Below, piece by piece: positions 7,328 to 16,384 of a stretch of 64,000 nucleotides of DNA. Numbering within the stretch: position 1 is the stretch's first letter; every line of letters begins with the position of its first letter. The DNA is taken from positions 558,001 through 622,000 of the forward strand of contig NZ_CP060705.1 in NCBI RefSeq assembly GCF_003048835.2. Direction: 5' to 3'. A program made the translations under genes and the position numbers. This stretch comes from Campylobacter concisus. Lineage in GTDB: Bacteria; Campylobacterota; Campylobacteria; Campylobacterales; Campylobacteraceae. The notes under the pieces are model-generated. The model searched no databases. It saw only the letters and a program-made list of their open reading frames with translations, and was not told where the DNA came from.

Positions 7328-9781
7328 ATGAAAAGACGAGACTTTTTAAAGCTTGGTGCCTTAAGCGCAGCAAGCCTTCAAGCAAAAGAACTTGACGGAG
7401 CAGCTCAGGCACTTTTTGACAAGCAAAGTGGCCTAAGTGCAAACAAATTTGGCCCATTTTATGTAAAAACTATCGCAGGTCGTGTGGTAGAGACTGAGCC
7501 ATTTGAGGGCGATGCGTGCCCAAATGAGCTAAACAACGCACTTCTTGATCATATCCAAAACGAAAGCCGTGTAAAATATCCATTTGTTAGAAAGAGCTTT
7601 TTGGCTGACCCAAACAACCCAAAGCCAGAGCTTCGCGGCAAAGAGGAGTTCGTGCGCGTTAGCTGGGATGAGGCGATAAAGCTAAGTGCGAAAATTTTAA
7701 AAGAAAATTTCGATAAATACGGCTCTGAAGCGATATACGGACAAGTTTATCAGTGGGGTAGCCTTGGCAAAGTTGGCCACAGCCAAAAGACCGCAAAGAG
7801 GCTACTTAACGTGCTTGGCGGATATGTAAATGAGCTTGGCGGCTACTCGTACGGCGCAGCAACTGTCATCATGCCTCACATCACAGGCTCGATCGACCCG
7901 ACGCTCGCGCCAACAAAGTGGGAGGCTATCTTAAAAAATGCCAAAACGATTGTATTTTGGGGCACAAACCCAGTCGTTTCAAACAAGATCGCCATTGGCG
8001 TGCCGCTTCACAACTCATATAAATACTACGACGAGATCAGAAAAAAAGGCGAGAGCGGCGAGATGAAAATTTATAGCGTGGACGTTTATCACAATGAAAG
8101 CGCAAGATATTTTGGCGCAAAGTACCTTGAAGTCGTGCCTTGCACCGATACGGCGATGATGATAGGTATGTGCAACTACCTTTTTGAAAAGGGGCTTTAC
8201 AGCAAAGAATTTATAGAAAAATACACCGTTGGCTTTGATAAATTTAAAGAGTACATGCTTGGCACAAAAGACGGGGTCAATAAAAACCTAGCTTGGGCAA
8301 GCAAAATTTGTGGCGTGATCGAGCAAAAACTGGCGAAATTTAGCGAGGATCTAGCCAAAAACGACTCAGTTATAGTTAGTGGCTACGCCATACAAAGGCA
8401 AGATCACGGTGAGATGGCGTATTGGGCGCTTGTGACGCTAAATGCGATGCTTGGACACATCGGCAAAGAGGGTTGTGGCTTTGTCACAAATGACGGAATG
8501 CACAAAAATGCTGATGAAAGCTTCATAGCGCCTAAACTAGCGGCTTTTGAGACGAAAGTGCCACAAAAATTTATTGATAGCGGGCTGGTGCCAAAGACTA
8601 AGGGCTACGAGCTGCCAAACTCAAGGCTCATAGACGCACTTTTAAGCCCTGGCAAAGAGATAACTAGAAATGGCAAGAGTTACAAGCTACCAAAGATCAG
8701 AGTGATGTTTAACGCCAATGGCTCGACATTTACAAGGCATCCAGAGACAAATAGAGCGATAAAAGCGATGCAAAAAGTGCAAGCGATCATCACTTGCGAG
8801 CCATTTTGGACGAGCACAGCCAAATTTAGCGACATCGTCCTGCCAGCTGCGCTTGAGTGCGAGCGAACAGACATCGAGTTGGCAAACTCAACAAGTGAGT
8901 ATCTCTTTGCTATTAAGCCGCTTGTCACGCCATTTGGCGAGAGCAAGAGCGACTTCGAGATCGCAAGGCTCATCGCAAAAGAGTGGGGCAGGGAAGAGGC
9001 ATTTAGCGAGGGCAAAAGCGAGCTAGAGTGGGTCAAGGAAATTTACGAAGATGCCGTTAAAAAGGCTGCTGGGCTTGGGTATGAGAGCATGCCAAGCTTT
9101 GATGAGTTTTGGCAGAAGGGATATTTTAGATTTGACAAGGTAGATGAGTCAAAACGCTACTTTACAAACTACAAGAAATTCCGTGATGACCCAGAGGCAA
9201 ATCCGCTAAAAACGCCATCTGGAAAGATAGAAATTTACTCTGAAACGGTTGCTGGCTTTGGCTACGACGACTGCCCACCGCATGCGACGTGGCTTGAGCC
9301 GTTTGAGTGGCTGGGTGCGAAAAATAAAAAGTATCCTATCGCTATCAGCGGTGCGCACTCTAAATTTAGGCTTCACTCGCAGCTAAATAACTCTGTGCTT
9401 CGCCATTTTAACGAGATCGCAGAGCGCGAGCCAGTGCTCATAAACCCAAAAACAGCCGAAACTAGAGGGATAAAAATGGGCGATGTGGTGAAAATTTACA
9501 ACGACAGGGGCGAAATTTTGTGCGGTGCATTTGTGACCGAGGACGTGCCACAAAACGTCGTCATCGTGAGCGAGGGCGCTTGGTACGACCCAGATGTGCC
9601 AGGCGAGAAGAGCCTTTGCTTGCACGGAAATTTAAACGTGCTCACAAAAGACGTGCCATCAAGCAAGATGAGCCAGAGCAACACCGCCCATACAAGCCTT
9701 GTCGAAGTCGAGAAATTTAAGGGCACGCCAAAGCGTGTCAGGGCGTTTGACGCACCAAAGATCGGCGCAAGAAAGGCCTAA
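7328..9781 (+). CDS. Tat-exported molybdopterin N-/S-oxide reductase (TorA/BisC family)
   Basis: Periplasmic terminal reductase of the DMSO-reductase superfamily, 817 aa. The N-terminus has a twin-arginine motif (MKRRDFLKLG). It lacks the CxxCxxxC iron-sulfur motif of nitrate/formate enzymes, as in the TorA/BisC/DorA group, and carries the motif GGYSYGAATVIMPHITG, in which Ser174 is the expected molybdenum ligand. FWGTNPVVSNK, the GHIGKEGCGF-type glycine segment and the C-terminal cofactor-binding domain (about 680-790) fit the family. Likely substrates are TMAO, DMSO, biotin sulfoxide or methionine sulfoxide. C. concisus is reported to have a periplasmic enzyme of this kind called BisA, and this may be it, but TorA cannot be excluded. 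No TorC-like cytochrome or TorD chaperone gene lies next to it, so its electron donor is encoded elsewhere. Confidence 0.9.
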   Translation: MKRRDFLKLGALSAASLQAKELDGAAQALFDKQSGLSANKFGPFYVKTIAGRVVETEPFEGDACPNELNNALLDHIQNESRVKYPFVRKSFLADPNNPKPELRGKEEFVRVSWDEAIKLSAKILKENFDKYGSEAIYGQVYQWGSLGKVGHSQKTAKRLLNVLGGYVNELGGYSYGAATVIMPHITGSIDPTLAPTKWEAILKNAKTIVFWGTNPVVSNKIAIGVPLHNSYKYYDEIRKKGESGEMKIYSVDVYHNESARYFGAKYLEVVPCTDTAMMIGMCNYLFEKGLYSKEFIEKYTVGFDKFKEYMLGTKDGVNKNLAWASKICGVIEQKLAKFSEDLAKNDSVIVSGYAIQRQDHGEMAYWALVTLNAMLGHIGKEGCGFVTNDGMHKNADESFIAPKLAAFETKVPQKFIDSGLVPKTKGYELPNSRLIDALLSPGKEITRNGKSYKLPKIRVMFNANGSTFTRHPETNRAIKAMQKVQAIITCEPFWTSTAKFSDIVLPAALECERTDIELANSTSEYLFAIKPLVTPFGESKSDFEIARLIAKEWGREEAFSEGKSELEWVKEIYEDAVKKAAGLGYESMPSFDEFWQKGYFRFDKVDESKRYFTNYKKFRDDPEANPLKTPSGKIEIYSETVAGFGYDDCPPHATWLEPFEWLGAKNKKYPIAISGAHSKFRLHSQLNNSVLRHFNEIAEREPVLINPKTAETRGIKMGDVVKIYNDRGEILCGAFVTEDVPQNVVIVSEGAWYDPDVPGEKSLCLHGNLNVLTKDVPSSKMSQSNTAHTSLVEVEKFKGTPKRVRAFDAPKIGARKA

Positions 9782-9869
9782 AAGTAACACTTTGAAAATT
9801 TAAAGTGCTAAAAGCTATCCTTTTTTAAATAATTAGAGTTAAAATCTAAGAAAAAAGAAAGGATAGCTC

Positions 9870-10976
9870 ATGAAAATCACCGAGATAGACACCCCAGCGC
9901 TACTCATAGACAGGGAGATAGTGCTAAAAAACTTAGAAAAAATGCAAAAATACGCTGATAAATTTAATGTAAGCTTAAGACCACATACCAAAACGCACAA
10001 GATGCCATACTTTGCGAAAATGCAAGTGGCTCACGGTGCAAAGGGCGTCACGGTGGCAAAGGTGGGCGAGGCTGAAGTGATGGCAAAAGAGGGGTTAAGC
10101 GACATTTTCATCGCAAATGAGATCGTCACAAGGCAGAAATTTGCTCGTATCATAGCCATGCAAAAAGCCGGCGTTAAAGTGAGCTTTGGCGTCGATAGCG
10201 TGGGCGTTTTAAGGCTCATTGATGAGGTATTTGGCGAGGCTAAAGAGGTGGCTGAGCTACTTGTCGAGATAGAGGTTGGCGAAAACCGCTCAGGTGTCAT
10301 AGAAGAGGGCGATTTTAAGGCTTTGATGAGCGCTTTTGGGGAGTGTAAAAACGCGAAATTTTGCGGCGTTTTTTCGCATGATGGCCACTCATACAAGGCA
10401 AAAGATAAGCGTGAGTGCGAGCAAATTTTTAAAGTAGCGACCGAGAGAACGCTAAAATTTGCTGGTATCGCGCGAGAGTTTGGATATGAAAATTTTACCG
10501 TTAGCATCGGCTCGACGCCATCACTAATAAACGACTTTGAGATACCAAAAGGTTTCACTGAGCTTCGCCCTGGCACATATATATTTATGGATGCGTCGCA
10601 GGCAAATGCTTATGGCAGCTTTGATATGAACGCTGCTAGCGTGCTTAGCGTCGTGATCTCAAGGCCGACCGCGACCCGCACGATCCTTGATGCTGGGGCA
10701 AAGGCGCTAACTAAAGAGAGGCGCAGTGAGGGCTTTTGCACGACGCCTGGCATGGGGCTCATCGCAGAGCATGAAGTGTGGATAGATAGCCTGTTTGACG
10801 AGCATGCGATCATCTTAAACGAGAAATTTGCTAACAGCGTGCGTGTGGGCGATCTTGTACGCATCTATCCAAATCACATCTGTCCGGTGGTAAATCTATA
10901 CGACTACGCCTATCTCGTAAATGGCGATGAGGTGTGCGAGAAAGTGCCTGTTTTGGCAAGGGGCAGGGTAGAGTAA
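9870..10976 (+). CDS. D-serine dehydratase-like / alanine-racemase N-domain PLP enzyme
   Basis: Fold-type III PLP enzyme, 368 aa, of the metal-dependent D-serine dehydratase (DSD1) and D-threonine aldolase group. It begins with the family motif IDTPALLIDREIVLKNL; Lys41 in RPHTKTHK is the expected PLP lysine. The barrel continues through EIEVGENRSGV and FSHDGHSY, and the C-terminal domain carries a zinc site His336-x-Cys338 (PNHICPV) as in DSD1. Likely reaction: elimination or retro-aldol cleavage of a D- or beta-hydroxy amino acid. AAAGGA precedes the ATG. It stands alone between the molybdoenzyme gene and a non-coding repeat, so context gives no further clue to substrate. Confidence 0.85.
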   Translation: MKITEIDTPALLIDREIVLKNLEKMQKYADKFNVSLRPHTKTHKMPYFAKMQVAHGAKGVTVAKVGEAEVMAKEGLSDIFIANEIVTRQKFARIIAMQKAGVKVSFGVDSVGVLRLIDEVFGEAKEVAELLVEIEVGENRSGVIEEGDFKALMSAFGECKNAKFCGVFSHDGHSYKAKDKRECEQIFKVATERTLKFAGIAREFGYENFTVSIGSTPSLINDFEIPKGFTELRPGTYIFMDASQANAYGSFDMNAASVLSVVISRPTATRTILDAGAKALTKERRSEGFCTTPGMGLIAEHEVWIDSLFDEHAIILNEKFANSVRVGDLVRIYPNHICPVVNLYDYAYLVNGDEVCEKVPVLARGRVE

Positions 10977-10995
10977 AATTTAGTTGATATATCTG

Positions 10996-11141
10996 CGCAT
11001 GCAGTGCGAAGCACTAAAGCATGCACCTCTAACGTCGTCTGGCTTTACTTCGACTTCGTCTCGTAACTGCAAAGCAGACAGGGGATTGTTAAGGGGGAAG
11101 GGAGCGACTTCGTAATTCAAGCCTCTTCCCCCTTAACAAAG
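10996..11141 (-). repeat. Dispersed non-coding hairpin repeat, shortened inverted copy
   Basis: The reverse complement aligns with the tail elements at 1561-1747 and 59894-60080. It keeps the long inverted repeat (11085-11100 with 11125-11139), the segment matching ACGAGACGAAGTCGAAGTAA, and the terminal AGTGCTTCGCACT palindrome. About 35-40 bp of the hairpin loop is missing, which gives a 24-nt loop. No chemoreceptor gene adjoins this copy, so the element is independent of the MCP module. The remaining gap to 11310 is AT-rich with no ORF or obvious signal. Confidence 0.85.
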
Positions 11142-11310
11142 AAGCAAAACTTTAAATTTATAAAAACTATTTTTGCGAATTTTAAAATTCCATTCGCTCG
11201 CAAGAATTGACTACTAAAATTTGGCTTCGCTTATCGCTTAGCTCAAATTTTAGAGCCGAAATTACTCGTTCATGAAATTTTAAAATTTGATAGACAGTCA
11301 CTTAGCGCGG

Positions 11311-13143
11311 TTAATTTAATACCACCGAACTCCCTTTTAGCTTTTTTAGCTTTAAAATTTGCTCTTTTGGTTTTGCTTTTAGGCGTTCAAGCATCGCTAT
11401 CCTTTGGGCGTAAATTTCATTAAATTCAGCCTTTATATCAAGCAAAGTTTTATTTAAAAAAGAGTTGTTTGAGCACATAAGATCGTCAAATTCATAAAGG
11501 CTAAAGGCATTTAGCATGCGATCAAAAACCTCTTTTGCGCTCGGGATGTAAAGTGGTGTGCCCATTTGCAGGTGCGAATTTAGCGAGTTTTCGATCTTTT
11601 GCTTTAGAAAATAAACCGCAAGCTTAAGCGCATTTTCGTAGTTTGATGCGACCTTTACGTCAAGCTTTTCAAAAAAGAGCGATATCTTTTGCGTAGCCTT
11701 AAATTTGGCATTTTCATACTCTCTTAAGAAGTTCTCATAGGTTCTGCCAGCGTAGGTGTTTATAGATTTTGTCTCGTAGTTTGAGGCAAACTCATCAAAT
11801 GGATTAAAACTCTCGTAGCGAGATTTGTAAATAAAAAGCTCATCTTCTAAGCTTTTATAAAGCTCATCAAAAGCCGATATGATCTCGTTTTCAAGCTCTT
11901 TTAGATCTCTTTTGTAGCGTTTAAAAAATTTAGAAAAGACGATATCTTCATAGATGAGCTTTGAAAAGACCTCGTCCGTATCAAGGCTCATCATCTCAAA
12001 GTTCTCACGCTTATAAATTTCTTTGTTTAAAAGCGTCTTTGCTGGGTTAAATTTTGTCCTAGAAAATGGCTTAAGTAGCTTAAAAACCTCATCACTAGCA
12101 AGCTTTATAGCCTCGCTCATATCGCTATATCTCAGGGTGATTTTAGGCCTAAACTCCTCTTTTATAGCTTCTAGTTTTTCTTCAAGCGTGCCATTAAATT
12201 TATCCAAAATTTCACCAGCTGCACTATAAACTTTAAGGCGGTTTTCTTGCTCAGCTATTAAAAAATTTACTATCTTTTTCGCCCTTGCTTTTATGAAATT
12301 TTCTTTAAAGTTCACGTTTAAAAACGTCTCTTTTACCGCACTTAGTGCTTTAGCAAAATTTGAGCTTTCTAGCTCGCTCTTGTTTTCATTTGTGATGCCA
12401 TTGAGCGCTTGCTTTGATGAGATGGCGATGATATCTTCAAAAAGCTCGCCATAAGTTTGCCTAGCATGCTTTAGCAGACTTTCAAGCTCGTCCTTGCTTA
12501 GCTTGTCCTTTTGGTTAATGAAACAAAGCGCCTTTAGGTCGTTTGTCTTTAAAATTTCTTCTACGCTTTCAAGCTCGCTAGCCTTTGCTGCGTTATTTGC
12601 AAGGCTTAGCCAGATCGCGCCGCAGACCTTTTTTAGCGTGTTTTTGGTCTCTTTTGTGTCGGCATCTCTTAGCGAGTTTAGCCCTGGAGTGTCGATGAAA
12701 TTTACCTCTTTTAAAATTTCACTTGGCGCATAGAGCGTCATGCTTTTTATCTGCTCGCTCATAGCGTTTAGCTGGGCAAGCTCGCTGCTGGCTAGCAAGC
12801 TCTCGCTGCCGTTTTCAAATTTCACGCTAAGAAGCGGCATCTTTGCAAATTTTAGCCGCACAGCCTTTGCTGTTACAGGCGTTAGACCTGATGGCAAGAT
12901 GTTTTGTCCAAGCAGAGCGTTTAAAAATGTTGATTTGCCACTTGAAAACTGCCCTATAACAGCGATGAGAGGTGGCTCATTTAGCGTGTCGATTAGTAAA
13001 TTTAGGCTCTCTTTTATCTCATCGCTTGCGTGCAGGCTTGGATCATTTAGCTCATTTACCAGCCTTGCTAGCTCGCCCTTAAAGTCGCTTGTAAAAACCT
13101 TAAAATATCTCGCCTTATAGGCATTTATAAACTCGTTAAACAT
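11311..13143 (-). CDS. Bacterial dynamin-like GTPase, second of a pair (DLP2-like)
   Basis: Large GTPase of the dynamin superfamily, 610 aa. The P-loop GQFSSGKS is at 64-71, a switch I threonine lies in PVTAKAVRL, the G3 motif DTPG is at 151-154 and a G4-like NQKD is near 210. The remaining two thirds is helical, as in the neck and trunk of dynamin-like proteins. It overlaps the upstream gene at 13136 by 8 bp, so translation is probably coupled. In C. jejuni the corresponding adjacent pair (Cj0411/Cj0412) forms a hetero-oligomer that tethers membranes; size and order match here. The predicted site is the cytoplasmic membrane face. Family firm; cell role inferred. Confidence 0.9.
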   Translation of the reverse strand: MFNEFINAYKARYFKVFTSDFKGELARLVNELNDPSLHASDEIKESLNLLIDTLNEPPLIAVIGQFSSGKSTFLNALLGQNILPSGLTPVTAKAVRLKFAKMPLLSVKFENGSESLLASSELAQLNAMSEQIKSMTLYAPSEILKEVNFIDTPGLNSLRDADTKETKNTLKKVCGAIWLSLANNAAKASELESVEEILKTNDLKALCFINQKDKLSKDELESLLKHARQTYGELFEDIIAISSKQALNGITNENKSELESSNFAKALSAVKETFLNVNFKENFIKARAKKIVNFLIAEQENRLKVYSAAGEILDKFNGTLEEKLEAIKEEFRPKITLRYSDMSEAIKLASDEVFKLLKPFSRTKFNPAKTLLNKEIYKRENFEMMSLDTDEVFSKLIYEDIVFSKFFKRYKRDLKELENEIISAFDELYKSLEDELFIYKSRYESFNPFDEFASNYETKSINTYAGRTYENFLREYENAKFKATQKISLFFEKLDVKVASNYENALKLAVYFLKQKIENSLNSHLQMGTPLYIPSAKEVFDRMLNAFSLYEFDDLMCSNNSFLNKTLLDIKAEFNEIYAQRIAMLERLKAKPKEQILKLKKLKGSSVVLN

Positions 13144-15217
13144 TTTCTAGCTCCCCTAAAAGCGAGCAAATTTCATCTTGCAGGGCACTTTGCTCTTTTA
13201 GTTTTAAAAGTGAGTTTTGATTTTGCGAGCTAAGATTTTCTAGCTCATGATCTAGCTCTTTTAGCCTCCTATCAAGCGTGGCTTTTTGTGCGGTTTCATA
13301 GGTTTTTATGAGATTTAAAAGGCAATTTTTTTCATGATCAGTTAAAATTTCACAAAATTGAGAGATATTTTTATCTTTAAGTAAGCCCTCTTTTAAGTCT
13401 AAAAGTGCGTCACTTGCATCATTTGAAATTTTAGCTCTAAATGCAGCTAAAAGTTCCTTAAATTCAAGCTTTACGCCCATTTGCTCTAAAAAGTCATTGA
13501 TGTTAAAAACCTCGTCTTTGCTCATCACATAATCATCAAAATTTAAAGCGATGTTTTGCTCGCAAGCCTTTGTTTGCACCAAAGTCTCGTTTCTAGCTTC
13601 TCTCATAAGTGCCATCACACCGTCACGAAGCGTCGTTTTTGCTATTTGCTCTAGTCGCTCTAAATTTAAGCTTTGCTTTTTACTTTTGCAGTAGGCTATC
13701 TCACTTTTTACCTTGTCATTTAGATTTTGCAAAAGCGTCTCAAGCCCCATTTTATAGATATTTTTGGTGTTGCTACTTTCAAGTTTTGCAAGCTCATTTT
13801 GAGTTAGACTTTCAAGTTTGGATAAATTTTCATTAAGTGTGTTTTTGACGTTTGCCTGCTCATTTTGAAGCTTTTTAAGCTCCACTTCATAAGCTTTGAG
13901 CGACAAAATTTCAGCCTTAGTAGCTTCAAGCTTGCTATTTAGGATATTTTTTAGCTCCTTTTGATACGAGCTTAAGATAAGGGCTGATTTTTTAGAGTTT
14001 TTACCAAAGAGAACCTCGTAAAGATAGTCTTTAAACTCCTCTACACCGCTATTTACAGCGCCTTCTAAGTAGCTTTTTGCACTAAGCGCAAAATAATCAA
14101 TCTCCACGCCATTTATCCGCTCGCCGATCGCTTTTTTAGTGTAGTTTAGCGTCTCGTTTAGCTCTTTGGCACTTAGCTCATCAGCGTGAGTTAGCACCAC
14201 GGCAAGCCTTACGATATGCGAGTTTTCAAGGCATTTTTTCAAAAATAGCGCGTCCTTTTGTGTGGCACTTTGTGAGGCGTTCATCAGGTGAGCTAAAAGG
14301 TCGCACTTTTTCATAAAATTTGTAGTGATCTGCTCTCTTAAAACCACCGCGTCATCGATGCCTGGTGTGTCTATGATGCAAACATTGTCATTTAAAAGCT
14401 CCAAGTCGTCATAAAGCTCGACACTTTTTACAAGATTTGCTGTTTTTGAGCTTGAAGAGGTGTAGTTTTTTATCTCGTCTATGCCGATATCTACGCTTTT
14501 GCTTGGTAAATTTTCGCTTGGTATGCCAAGCGCTAAAAGCTCATCTAAGGTATAAAAATTTACCCTTGCAAAGCTATCTTTGGAGTATTTTAAAATGGTT
14601 AAATTTATCGTTTCTGGCACGTTTGAAGCGCCAAGGACGGATTTGTTTAAAAGGGCATTTAAAAGGGTTGATTTGCCAGAGTTTATGACGCCACTTGCAG
14701 CTATGTTAAAAAGCGTTTCGTTTGATCTTTTTTTGGCTGCCACAAGCGCCTCTAAAAATGTTTTTTCATTATCAAGCAAGCTTGCTTTTTCGTTTATCTC
14801 GTTTAAAAAGTCTAGGTTTTTATGGAAGTGATCTTTTGGCTTTATATGAGAAATTTTAGCCTCATTAGCACCTTTGTTTTTGCTTATGATCTTTTCTAAA
14901 AAGCCAAATTTCTCATCATCTATGATCTTTTCATCACGCAATATTTCTAGGTATTTTAATATCTCATCGCTTGAAATTTTAGCCTCATTTAGCGCTTTAA
15001 GAGTCGCAAGCTGCGCACTTTGTATGCTAAATATATCAAGCTCAACCTTAAGCCTTTTTAACACCGCTCTAAACTCATCAAGCGCCATAAACTGATCTAA
15101 ATTTTTCTCGTCGCAAACTAGAAGAAGAGCTAGCAGATCTGGGTAAAATGGCACGCTAGCAGCAGCATTTGTATAAATTTTATTTGCACGCCAAGCCTGT
15201 TTTAAAAACTCATCCAT
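13136..15217 (-). CDS. Bacterial dynamin-like GTPase, first of a pair (DLP1-like)
   Basis: Dynamin-superfamily GTPase of 693 aa. A helical N-terminal extension of about 165 residues precedes the GTPase domain, which has P-loop GVINSGKS at 176-183, DTPG at 283-286 and a G4-like THAD. After it comes a long coiled-coil trunk rich in Lys, Leu, Glu and Asn (about 400-690). The N-terminal extension is the feature that separates DLP1 from the shorter DLP2 and fits the DLP1 assembly/tethering segment described in C. jejuni. It is the promoter-proximal gene of the two-gene operon. The start ATG follows AAAGAG. The residue after DTPG is Ile, and switch regions appear intact, so the GTPase is probably active. 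Confidence 0.9.
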   Translation of the reverse strand: MDEFLKQAWRANKIYTNAAASVPFYPDLLALLLVCDEKNLDQFMALDEFRAVLKRLKVELDIFSIQSAQLATLKALNEAKISSDEILKYLEILRDEKIIDDEKFGFLEKIISKNKGANEAKISHIKPKDHFHKNLDFLNEINEKASLLDNEKTFLEALVAAKKRSNETLFNIAASGVINSGKSTLLNALLNKSVLGASNVPETINLTILKYSKDSFARVNFYTLDELLALGIPSENLPSKSVDIGIDEIKNYTSSSSKTANLVKSVELYDDLELLNDNVCIIDTPGIDDAVVLREQITTNFMKKCDLLAHLMNASQSATQKDALFLKKCLENSHIVRLAVVLTHADELSAKELNETLNYTKKAIGERINGVEIDYFALSAKSYLEGAVNSGVEEFKDYLYEVLFGKNSKKSALILSSYQKELKNILNSKLEATKAEILSLKAYEVELKKLQNEQANVKNTLNENLSKLESLTQNELAKLESSNTKNIYKMGLETLLQNLNDKVKSEIAYCKSKKQSLNLERLEQIAKTTLRDGVMALMREARNETLVQTKACEQNIALNFDDYVMSKDEVFNINDFLEQMGVKLEFKELLAAFRAKISNDASDALLDLKEGLLKDKNISQFCEILTDHEKNCLLNLIKTYETAQKATLDRRLKELDHELENLSSQNQNSLLKLKEQSALQDEICSLLGELENV

Positions 15218-15420
15218 AAAGACTCTTTTTGTTGATATTTTGGGATTTTATTAAATTTTTACTTATGAAGCTATCAAAGAAGAGTTACGAGCTTTAGTAG
15301 ATGGTAAAATATAATTTTAACTTCTCAAAATAACAAATTTGCTCTTATCAAAATGAGTAAGAGCATGCTTTTAAAATGTAATACTTTTAAACTTAAATAT
15401 ATTTATTTTAGTATCAAAAT

Positions 15421-16164
15421 TTATCTTGCGTAAAACATCGCCACCAAACCGCGGTTTATATCTTTTGTATCGCCGTCATCTATCTTTGTAACCTTTGAGA
15501 TATTAACACTTTTATCGCTATTTATCGTGAAGGTAAGCTCAATAACTCTCTCATTTATCTTTTTAGTATTTTCACCAAAATAGATCACTTCTGGCTCTTT
15601 TTGCGAGTAGTAGGCGGCATATTTGCTTTGAGCTACGACGTTGTCAAAGACCCATTTTTGCTTGATATCTAAAATTTGAGCAAGCTCATTTTTAAACTCA
15701 AGATCACAGCTAACAGAGGCTATGTAGCTAGCGCTTTCTTTCGTCGGATCAAATTTACAGTGCTTGTTCGCGATAGATAAAATAGTCTCTTTGTCTATGC
15801 TTTTGCCGTTCTTTAATATGCTATTTGCGCTATCAAGTGCTAGCTCCAAGCTGTTATCAACTTTTTTTTGCTGAGCAGCCTTGGCATTATTTAGAGCTTT
15901 TATGTAGCCATTATTTTTTCTTTTAAACTCATCTTCAAGTACATTTTTCCCCACTACGCAGCTTACTTTAACCACTTTCTTTCCATCACTACTAATGTCT
16001 TGCCACTGAGTACTTGAGCAACCTTTAAAGCTATCTATCGCCGAGCCTATTGTTATTGATTTATTACCTTTTAAAATATAGTTTTTAACAATGCCTATAT
16101 TGCTTTCCTTGCAGCCCACTAATAATAAAAGTGCGCTAAATCCTAGAAATAGAGCCTTTTTCAT
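15421..16164 (-). CDS. Putative lipoprotein, 247 aa
   Basis: Envelope lipoprotein of unknown function. The signal peptide MKKALFLGFSALLLLVGCKE ends in a lipobox LLVGC, so the mature protein should begin at an acylated Cys. The body has several Cys residues (FKGCSS, KVSCVV, HCKFD, SCDLEF) that could form disulfides, and a predicted C-terminal beta-rich part. I chose the second of two adjacent ATG codons, because AAAGGT lies seven bases before it; the ATG at 16167 would add one residue, and the frame extends to 16191 without a good ribosome site. It is separated from neighbours by about 200 bp on each side and is probably monocistronic. No family recognised. Confidence 0.8.
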   Translation of the reverse strand: MKKALFLGFSALLLLVGCKESNIGIVKNYILKGNKSITIGSAIDSFKGCSSTQWQDISSDGKKVVKVSCVVGKNVLEDEFKRKNNGYIKALNNAKAAQQKKVDNSLELALDSANSILKNGKSIDKETILSIANKHCKFDPTKESASYIASVSCDLEFKNELAQILDIKQKWVFDNVVAQSKYAAYYSQKEPEVIYFGENTKKINERVIELTFTINSDKSVNISKVTKIDDGDTKDINRGLVAMFYAR

Positions 16165-16384
16165 CATTTTACCTTTTTGTAAATCTGACAAAATAGTACC
16201 AAACTAAAGTTTAAATTATTATGATTTTATTAAAATAAATTACATAAATATAATTTATTAAAATAGTTTTAGCGGTCAATTCTTACCAATAGTGAAAGTT
16301 TTAAAATTTGCAAACACGGCTTGATTGAATTTAAAAATTTGTTTTATCATAATTCAAAATAAATTTTACGAAACCAGCTTAGGT

